DNA from: Mycobacterium sp. ITM-2016-00318
Lineage (GTDB): Bacteria; Actinomycetota; Actinomycetes; Mycobacteriales; Mycobacteriaceae
Direction: 5' to 3'
Length of the DNA: 64,000 nt
Assembly (NCBI RefSeq): GCF_002968285.2
Contig: NZ_CP134400.1
Location: forward strand, 248,001 to 312,000
Below are positions 57,910 to 64,000 of the stretch, in pieces (position 1 is the first letter of the stretch; every line of letters begins with the position of its first letter). The notes under the pieces are model-generated. The model did not search any database, was not told where the DNA came from, and worked only from the letters and a program-made list of their open reading frames with translations. The translations under genes and the position numbers were made by a program.

Positions 57910-58785
57910 GTGAAGATTGACGGGCAGCAGCTCGCCGCCTTTGCCGCCGTGATCGAGCACGGCAGCTTCGACGCCGCGGCGGATCGCCTGCACATCACGC
58001 CGTCGGCGGTGAGCCAGCGGATCAAGACGCTCGAGCAGCGCGTTGGCAAGGTCCTCGTCCGCCGCGAGAAACCCTGCGTCGCAACACCCGCAGGGATTCC
58101 GCTGCTGCGGCTCTCCGCCCAGACGGCATTGCTCGAGGCCGAAGCGCTGGCCGAACTGGGCGGCGGTTCGGCGCAGCACACGCGCGTCGCGATCGCCGCA
58201 AATGCCGATTCGATGGCGACCTGGTTCACCGCCGTGTTCGGTCGACTGCCCGGCGTGCTGTTCGACATCAGGATCGAGGATCAGGACCACTCGGCACGGC
58301 TGCTTCGCGAAGGCACGGTGATGGGTGCGGTCACCACCGAGCGCGCGGCCGTGCCCGGTTGCCGCGTGCTGCCACTCGGCGTGATGCGCTATGTCCCGGT
58401 GGCCGCACCCGGCTATGTCGAGCGGTATCTGCCCGACGGCTTCACTGCCGACGCCATGGGCTCCGCACCGTCGCTGGCGTGGAACCGCGATGACGCTCTG
58501 CAGGACTCGTTGCTTCGCAAAGCATTTCGGCGCGACATCAGGCGGCCGGTGCACTACGTACCCACCGCAGAAGGGTTCGGCGCAGCGGTCCGGACCGGCT
58601 TGGGCTGGGGCATGTTCCCTGACCGCCTCGCCGACGTCCACGAAGCCGACGGGACGTTCGTGCGGATATCCGATGTACACCTGGATGTGCCGCTGTTCTG
58701 GCAGTGCTGGAAGCTCGATAGTCCGCTGGTGGACACGATCACCGAGGCGGTGCGATCGGCCGCCGAGCGTCTGCTGTCTCGATGA
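57910..58785 (+). CDS. lysG: LysR-family regulator LysG (ArgP type, Rv1985c-like)
   Basis: 291 residues. The winged helix-turn-helix is FAAVIEHGSFDAAADRLHIT then PSAVSQRIKTLEQ; the effector domain (SMATWFTAVFG, EDQDHSARLLREG, GLGWGMFPDRL) is close to Rv1985c. It senses lysine or arginine and activates lysE. Start GTG at 57910. Its stop overlaps a possible ATG of the next gene by four bases. Confidence 0.92.
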   Translation: MKIDGQQLAAFAAVIEHGSFDAAADRLHITPSAVSQRIKTLEQRVGKVLVRREKPCVATPAGIPLLRLSAQTALLEAEALAELGGGSAQHTRVAIAANADSMATWFTAVFGRLPGVLFDIRIEDQDHSARLLREGTVMGAVTTERAAVPGCRVLPLGVMRYVPVAAPGYVERYLPDGFTADAMGSAPSLAWNRDDALQDSLLRKAFRRDIRRPVHYVPTAEGFGAAVRTGLGWGMFPDRLADVHEADGTFVRISDVHLDVPLFWQCWKLDSPLVDTITEAVRSAAERLLSR

Positions 58786-60230
58786 CCGTGACTTTGGTCG
58801 GGAATGCAGACGGAAGGAGCGCGAAATGCGACCATTGTCTCCAGATCACATCTTGGGGCTGTGCCCGCGGGCGGCAGGAGAAGAACGACATATCAAGACA
58901 TGCGCGTATGGCTGCGGGCCTCTGCGTGCTCTCCGTGAGCCTGGTCTTCGGCGGATTCGGGGGAGCGGTCGCCGCCGCCGACACGGAAACCGACGGCTCG
59001 GTCAACGAAGCCCATGGGCTGACCGACACTGACCAAACGGTCGACGCGACGTCTGTCGAGCCGGCCGAAACCGCGGTGTCGCCAGGGGTGGTCGAAACGG
59101 TCCCGACGCTTGTCGGGGCCTTCGATACCGCTAGCCTGTTCGAGTCCGGCGAGCAGGAGTCGTCCCCGGACAATACCGCCGGCGGAACTGGCGAGGCGGA
59201 GCCCACAGGCTTGACGGGGCCGATGGCCCTCGGGGTGAGCACCGGCAGCGAGCCGGGCACGGATGCGCCCTTAGCGGTTGCGGACGACAACAAGGGCTCC
59301 GACTCGGTTCCCGCGGACGCCACTGCCGACGTGCACGAGCCGCAAGTCGTCGTCTCACACTCGCCGGTGACGGAACCGTCGCCGGCGCCGGAGTCGGTCG
59401 CGTCGGGTGCGGATTCCGCTCCACCCGCCGGTGACCCTACCGCGCAGGAGTCGACAGTTGTTCAACCGGTTGCCAACGACGTTGTCGATGCGGGGGATGC
59501 GTCTGCCCAGACCGAAGCCGCCCCTTCGGTGATAGGTCCGGCTGCTGCAGGCAACCTGATCGCGGTGCTGGCATACCTCTTCATCGGATCGCCCGGCGAG
59601 CACGCCTCGTTCCTCACATTGTCCGGGAGCCTGCTCTCGTTGCTCGGGTTCCCGATGGCGGGAGAAGTCGGCGCCGCGCCGATCACCGCGGGAGGAATCG
59701 GCGGAAGCCTGCTGGCCGGCGGAATGTTCACGGCCGCGCGCACGGCGCTGGTGTCATTCCTGTCAGCGCCCGCGAACTGGCCGGAGATGCTGATCGCTTC
59801 CGGCGGCTCACGCGGGCTGTCGCCGGCCGACGGCGTGTTGCATCGGGCCTTCGAGGGCATCTCCGCCACCGGGGTGAGAGAAGAGCACGTCTCCATGGCG
59901 CTCACCGACTCCGTTGTGCCCGAGCAGGTGCGGTCGATCCTTCGGCACGCCGTCGGCGCCGTGCTGGCGCCCCTGTCGCTACTGGTCCTTGCGCTGATGG
60001 CGTCGCCAGGCGTCGCGGGGCTCGTCCTCCTCGGCGCCGCAGGAACGTTTGTCGGCTACCGCCAGGCCAGGGCGGCATCCGTTCTGCGGGCAGTCGGTAT
60101 CGGCCGCTTCGTGAAGGCGGGACCGTTGGGCGTCGTACGGTCAGGAGGCAGTGTCGCCGTGCATTTCCGGCAGGCGGATCCGGATCGTCGGCAGTCCCGC
60201 GGCACGGCCACGCTGGAGTCGGTGGCCTGA
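58782..60230 (+). CDS. Exported or surface protein with acidic low-complexity region and hydrophobic C-terminus
   Basis: Up to 482 residues. A signal-type helix (RMAAGLCVLSVSLVFGGFGG, about 43-62) is followed by a long Ala/Pro/Ser/Thr/Asp/Glu-rich part (about 65-260) and then hydrophobic, Gly-rich segments (about 255-430), some of which may cross a membrane. The ATG at 58782 overlaps the lysG stop. The only strong ribosome site (GGAAGGAG before ATG 58826) is in another frame, so the true start or the sequence near it is uncertain. I do not recognise the family. Confidence 0.6.
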   Translation: MTVTLVGNADGRSAKCDHCLQITSWGCARGRQEKNDISRHARMAAGLCVLSVSLVFGGFGGAVAAADTETDGSVNEAHGLTDTDQTVDATSVEPAETAVSPGVVETVPTLVGAFDTASLFESGEQESSPDNTAGGTGEAEPTGLTGPMALGVSTGSEPGTDAPLAVADDNKGSDSVPADATADVHEPQVVVSHSPVTEPSPAPESVASGADSAPPAGDPTAQESTVVQPVANDVVDAGDASAQTEAAPSVIGPAAAGNLIAVLAYLFIGSPGEHASFLTLSGSLLSLLGFPMAGEVGAAPITAGGIGGSLLAGGMFTAARTALVSFLSAPANWPEMLIASGGSRGLSPADGVLHRAFEGISATGVREEHVSMALTDSVVPEQVRSILRHAVGAVLAPLSLLVLALMASPGVAGLVLLGAAGTFVGYRQARAASVLRAVGIGRFVKAGPLGVVRSGGSVAVHFRQADPDRRQSRGTATLESVA

Positions 60231-60339
60231 GCGGGACGGCCCGCCAGCCAACGTCTGTCGTGCAAGGATTGATTAAACCCGCTGCGTAAATTAGGTTCGC
60301 GTAGTTGGAGAATGACGTTTACGGATCGGCGGAGGACAC

Positions 60340-61221
60340 ATGGCGGGACGGCTAGAGGGCAAGGTCGCATTCATCACGGGTGGTGCCCGTGGTCAGGGCC
60401 GCGCACACGCGCTGGCCATGGCCAAGGAAGGCGCCGACATCATCGTCATCGACATCTGCCGCAATATCGACTCCAACCCGTATCCGCTGGCCACGCCCGA
60501 TGATCTCGCCGATGTCGAGCGGTCGGTCAAGGAACTCGGCCGTCGGGTCTTCGCCAAGATCGCCGACGTCCGCGAACGCCATGAGCTTCGTGACGCCATC
60601 GAGGCGGGGGTCGCCGATATGGGCAAGCTCGACATCGTCGTCGCCAACGCGGGCATTCTGCCGATGGCGTTCGGCAATGAGTTCGATCCCATGCATTTCG
60701 TCGACGCCACCGACGTCGACCTGCTCGGCGTGATGAACACCGTCGCGGTGTCTCTCCCGCATCTGCCGAACGGCGCATCGATCATCATCACGGGTTCGAC
60801 GGCGGGAATGATCAAGGGGACCAGCGACAACCCGATGATGGGCCCTGGCGGCGCAGGATACGGCTGGAGCAAGCGGACACTGATCGACTACGTCGACACC
60901 CTTTGTCTGCAGGTGGCGCCCAAGATGATTCGGGTCAACGCCATGCACCCCACCAACGTCAACACCCACCTGCTGCAGAACGACGGCATCTACAGTGTGT
61001 TCCGTCCCGACATGATGGCGGAGGGCAAGAAGCCGACCCGCGAGGACGCCGAACCGGCCTTCACTTACTTCAACGCCATGCCGATTCCGTATGTCGAGCC
61101 GGAAGACATCGCCAATCTCGGCGTATTCCTCGCCAGCGAGGAAAGCCGCTACATCACCGGGCAGCACATCCGCGTCGATGCGGGCTCGATGTTGAAGTGG
61201 CCCAACGGTCCTGGAGCCTGA
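60340..61221 (+). CDS. Mycofactocin-coupled SDR family oxidoreductase
   Basis: 293 residues. The cofactor loop is ITGGARGQGRAHALAMA, with VIDIC after it; the middle has VVANAGILPM; the catalytic Ser is in TGSTAGM and the YxxxK site in YGWSKRTLID. The GARGQGRAHA pattern and insertions mark the group that keeps NAD(H) bound and passes electrons to mycofactocin. The substrate is an alcohol or carbonyl of unknown type. No mycofactocin genes are in the window. Confidence 0.82.
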   Translation: MAGRLEGKVAFITGGARGQGRAHALAMAKEGADIIVIDICRNIDSNPYPLATPDDLADVERSVKELGRRVFAKIADVRERHELRDAIEAGVADMGKLDIVVANAGILPMAFGNEFDPMHFVDATDVDLLGVMNTVAVSLPHLPNGASIIITGSTAGMIKGTSDNPMMGPGGAGYGWSKRTLIDYVDTLCLQVAPKMIRVNAMHPTNVNTHLLQNDGIYSVFRPDMMAEGKKPTREDAEPAFTYFNAMPIPYVEPEDIANLGVFLASEESRYITGQHIRVDAGSMLKWPNGPGA

Positions 61222-61270
61222 GCGCGCTACTCGGCGGGATGCTCCCTGTGAGTAATCCACGGCGGATCGG

Positions 61271-63064
61271 TCATGATCGCGAACTCGGGATGAACTCCTG
61301 CAGTTTGGTCTTGGCGCCCTGGTACACCAGGTGCCACGCGTTGGGGTCGCCGCGAAGCACCGCCGACGTGAGGTCCTTCATCTGCTCGTAGGTGGCGTGC
61401 GGGGGAATCGGCGGCACCTCCGGGTCGCACCTGATGTCGAGCAGGATGGGCCCTTCGGCGCTCAGGGCTGCCTCCCACGCGCCTGCCACCGCGTCATCGG
61501 TGTCCGCGGAGATGGCCTGCAGGCCCATGGACCGTGCTACGTCGGCGTACGAGACCTCCGGAAGTGATTGTGACTCCTCGAATTTCGGTGCGCCGCCCAT
61601 TGCGCGCAGCTCCCACGTGACCTGGTTGAGGTCGTTGTTGTGGAAGACGCAGATGACCAGCCGCTTGTCGGGCCAGAGGTCTTGGTAGCGGCGGATGGTG
61701 AGCAGTTCGGCGAGCCCGTTCATCTGCATGGCGCCGTCGCCGACCAGCGCGATGACGGGGCGCGACGGGTGCGCGAACTTGGCGCCGATCGCGTAGGGCA
61801 CCGCACAGCCCATGGTCGCCAGCGTGCCCGAGACAGATCCACGCATACCCGCACGAAACCGGACACACCTGGCGTACCAGTTGGTCGACGAACCCGAGTC
61901 GGCGGTCACGATCGCATCGTCGGGCAGTTGTTCGGAGAGCTCCCATGCCACGCGCATGGGATTGACGGGTTCGGCGGCCAGCAGGCTCTGCCGCCGCACG
62001 GTCTCCCACCACCGGCTGACACCGCTCTCGATGGTGTCCCGCCATGACGGGTCGGCCTTGGCTCGCAGGTGCGGGATCAGTGCGCCAAGGGCTGCCTTCG
62101 CGTCGGCGACGATGTTGATCTCGGTGGGATAGCGCATGCCGATCGAACTGCCGTCGGCATCGATCTGTATGGCGCGGGCGGCGCCGTACTCCGGAAGGAA
62201 CTGGCTGTAGGGGAAGTTGGAGCCGACGATCAACAGGGTGTCGCAATCACGCATCAACTCATAGCTGGGCCTGGTACCCAACAGCCCGATCGCCCCGGTG
62301 ACGAATGGCAGATCGTCAGGCAGAACGTCCTTGCCCAGTAGGGCTTTCGCCACCCCGGCACCGGTCAGCTCGGCGACCGCGGCCACCTCGGAGGCGGCGT
62401 TCCTTGCGCCCTGACCGATCAGGATCGCGACTTTCTCGCCGGCGTTGAGGATTTCGGCGGCCGCGCGAACCTGCTCTTCGGTCGGAGCGGCCAGGCCGAT
62501 GGCATCGCCGGGGTCGCTCGACGGCACCTGCTTGAACACGTGCTGCGGCGGGCTGTATTTCTCCTCCTGCAGGTCGGAGGGGATGATGATCGCGGTGGGG
62601 GAGCGGCGCGTGCGGGCGGTTCTGATCGCGCGGTCGAGTGCCAGCGGAAGCTGTTGCGGCACATTGACTTCGACGAGATAGTCGCTTGCGACATCGCTGA
62701 ACAGCACCTGCAGGTCCACCTCCTGCTGATAGCTCCCGCCCATCGCACTGCGTTCGGTCTGGCCGACGATCGCCACGACGGGCACATGGTCGAGCTTGGC
62801 GTCGTAGAGCCCGTTGAGCAGATGGATCGCCCCTGGCCCGGAGGTGGCCATGCAGACACCGACCTCACCGGAGAACTTCGCGTAGCCGGTGGCAGCGAAG
62901 GCGGCCATCTCCTCGTGGCGGGTCTGCACGAACCGTGGCCGGTTGTCCGCCCGACCGAAGGCCACGACAAGGCCGTTGATGCCGTCGCCCGGATAACCGA
63001 ACACCTGGGTCACGCCCCACTGCCGAAGGCGTTCGAGGACGAAATCGGCGACATCTTGGCTCAT
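61271..63064 (-). CDS. Pyruvate oxidase/dehydrogenase-like ThDP enzyme
   Basis: 597 residues of the ThDP-dependent PoxB/acetolactate synthase family. The N-terminal domain has RHEEMAAFAATGYAK with the catalytic Glu, and MATSGPGAIHLLNGLYDAK. The ThDP/Mg motif is GDGAMQMNGLAELLTI with NN in FHNNDLNQ. It probably acts on pyruvate or a related 2-oxo acid; acetolactate synthase activity is less likely. Start ATG at 63064. It is divergent from a secreted protein across a region with repeats. Confidence 0.85.
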   Translation of the reverse strand: MSQDVADFVLERLRQWGVTQVFGYPGDGINGLVVAFGRADNRPRFVQTRHEEMAAFAATGYAKFSGEVGVCMATSGPGAIHLLNGLYDAKLDHVPVVAIVGQTERSAMGGSYQQEVDLQVLFSDVASDYLVEVNVPQQLPLALDRAIRTARTRRSPTAIIIPSDLQEEKYSPPQHVFKQVPSSDPGDAIGLAAPTEEQVRAAAEILNAGEKVAILIGQGARNAASEVAAVAELTGAGVAKALLGKDVLPDDLPFVTGAIGLLGTRPSYELMRDCDTLLIVGSNFPYSQFLPEYGAARAIQIDADGSSIGMRYPTEINIVADAKAALGALIPHLRAKADPSWRDTIESGVSRWWETVRRQSLLAAEPVNPMRVAWELSEQLPDDAIVTADSGSSTNWYARCVRFRAGMRGSVSGTLATMGCAVPYAIGAKFAHPSRPVIALVGDGAMQMNGLAELLTIRRYQDLWPDKRLVICVFHNNDLNQVTWELRAMGGAPKFEESQSLPEVSYADVARSMGLQAISADTDDAVAGAWEAALSAEGPILLDIRCDPEVPPIPPHATYEQMKDLTSAVLRGDPNAWHLVYQGAKTKLQEFIPSSRS

Positions 63065-63102
63065 GGGAAGCGCGTACCCGCGCGCCGGCGCCGTTAAGCG
63101 CG

Positions 63103-63174
63103 CGACCGGCTAACGGCCGCGCAGCCTGGCCGGCGAGACCATAGTCGAGCCCAGAGCGGTCTCGACCGGCTAAC
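63103..63174. repeat. Exact 12-bp direct repeat in a divergent promoter region
   Basis: CGACCGGCTAAC occurs at 63103-63114 and again at 63163-63174, exactly 60 bases apart. CGAGACC (63134-63140) and GGTCTCG (63158-63164) also form an inverted repeat. The region lies between the ThDP enzyme and the secreted protein. Confidence 0.5.
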
Positions 63175-63185
63175 CTGAACGCGTG

Positions 63186-63653
63186 ATGCGCATAGCGCTG
63201 GCGACCGCCGCGGCAACGGCCATGCTCGCCGTCTCGGTGCCGCCGTCGGTCGGCGCGGCGCCCGGAACCGACGACGCCGGCTACGTGGACTCGACGGCGC
63301 GCTGCGAAAAGCCGGCGACCGCTGTGCTTTTCGGCGCAACGGCCGACTCTCGCATGGCCATCTGCAAGGCGTCCGACGGCACGTTCTCCTATCGCGGTGT
63401 GCGGATCAGCGACGGCGCCAAACTGATCGTGCCCGCAGAGGAGTCGACGGACGGCGCGTTCGTCGCCGAGAACAGCGGAATCGAATACATGGTGACGAAG
63501 AAGTCTCTGGTCGTCAGCCAGGGCCGTGAGGTGCTGCGCGAGGAGCCGATGGTCGACTTCCACGGCGCACAGGCCGCCATTGCGCCGTCGACGCCGACCT
63601 CGCCGACGCCACTGCCGCCCCCGCTGCCCGCCGAGCGCACCGCCGAGGGCTGA
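63186..63653 (+). CDS. Secreted protein of unknown function with Pro-rich C-terminus
   Basis: About 155 residues. A signal peptide (to about VGAAPG) is followed by a beta-rich part with two cysteines (TARCEKP, MAICKAS) that may pair, and an end with TPTSPTPLPPPLP. No catalytic motif. Start ATG at 63186 or GTG at 63183. This type of small mycobacterial secreted protein is common and uncharacterised. Confidence 0.68.
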   Translation: MRIALATAAATAMLAVSVPPSVGAAPGTDDAGYVDSTARCEKPATAVLFGATADSRMAICKASDGTFSYRGVRISDGAKLIVPAEESTDGAFVAENSGIEYMVTKKSLVVSQGREVLREEPMVDFHGAQAAIAPSTPTSPTPLPPPLPAERTAEG

Positions 63654-63694
63654 GTCGGTCGGGCCTGCGCGCTGATCTCTGGCATGTTCGAGGG

Positions 63695-64000
63695 GTGACC
63701 GCAGCAGCCCGCGAACGCGCCGCCCTCGTCAACACGATGCGGGCCGTCGGCCCCGACGCTCCGACCCTGTGCGGGGACTGGACCACCCGAGATCTCGCCG
63801 CCCACCTGATCCTGCGCGAACGCCGGCCCGACGCGGCGGCAGGCATCCTGATCTCGAGGCTGGCGGGTTACACCGCGCGCAAGCAGCGCGAGCTCTCCGA
63901 CGGCATCGAGTGGTCCGAACTGCTCACCCAGATCGCGTCGGGACCGCCGCTGTATTCGCCGCTGAAACTGCTCGACCCGCTGGTCAACACTACCGAGATG
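63695..64000 (+). CDS. TIGR03085-type metal-binding/mycothiol-fold protein, 5' part
   Basis: The gene is cut by the window edge; 102 residues are visible. VTAAARERAALVNTM and PTLCGDWTTRDLAAHLILRE fit the DinB-like mycothiol-dependent maleylpyruvate isomerase/TIGR03085 family; the His in DLAAHL is a usual metal ligand. Start GTG at 63695 with AGGGG directly before it. Confidence 0.75.
   Translation, partial: MTAAARERAALVNTMRAVGPDAPTLCGDWTTRDLAAHLILRERRPDAAAGILISRLAGYTARKQRELSDGIEWSELLTQIASGPPLYSPLKLLDPLVNTTEM

Overview
This window is high-GC actinobacterial DNA from a mycobacterium, most likely a rapidly growing Mycolicibacterium. The evidence is the gene content (FadE5, MmpL10, PapA3, FAAL-type FadD, mycobacterial Sdh1, NnaR, AAC(2')-I, MHB haem-binding protein, mycofactocin-type SDR). 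Gene order also follows M. tuberculosis Rv0243 to Rv0265c, from remembered genome order: fadA2, fadE5, flavin reductase, sdh1, nirBD, nnaR, aac, pxpBC, fecB2. The species was not identified.

Layout. 1-6.4 kb: 3' end of fadA2, a TDT-family transporter, an LLM oxidoreductase, an Ami1-type amidase, a DUF1361 membrane protein and fadE5. 6.6-27.1 kb: an NAD(P)-binding protein, then a complete set of genes of the type that makes trehalose polyphleates (TPP). These are an 11-kb bimodular PKS on the minus strand, then divergently papA3, mmpL10, fadD23-like and a PE-PPE-domain acyltransferase, closed by a GAP-family membrane protein. This block sits between fadE5 and the flavin reductase, which are neighbours in M. 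tuberculosis. 27.1-32.7 kb: flavin reductase, a 51-codon small gene, the sdh1 operon and a CRP-like palindrome shared with an ICL/PEPM-family gene. 32.8-43.6 kb: two envelope proteins, nirBD, a stand-alone ANTAR protein, a frameshifted sirohydrochlorin-chelatase gene, nnaR, a methyltransferase, aac(2')-I, pxpCB, a YhhQ-type transporter and a Tat-type FecB lipoprotein.

43.6-52.4 kb: a TetR regulator; a stress-type cluster (CsbD-like, coiled-coil, Lys/Ala/Pro-rich, ferritin-like) with a SigF-type promoter; and a nitrilase-amidohydrolase-permease operon. The same AAACGAA-N5-TTCGTTT palindrome lies before the tetR gene and before this operon, which suggests one regulon. A YeiH-family transporter follows with two frame breaks, preceded by a 29-codon membrane peptide. 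52.4-64 kb: an SDR, a three-gene operon around a DyP peroxidase with an unusual GFRDR motif, two small secreted proteins (one ending in 27-bp repeats), lysE/lysG, a surface protein, a mycofactocin-type SDR, a pyruvate-oxidase-like ThDP enzyme, a secreted protein and the start of a TIGR03085-type protein.

Functionally the window combines outer-lipid synthesis and export (TPP), fatty acid oxidation, respiration (Sdh1), nitrite assimilation with its regulator and sirohaem supply, amide/amine use, and basic amino acid export. I saw no tRNA, rRNA, CRISPR array, insertion sequence or prophage. No gene-free stretch exceeds about 300 bases.
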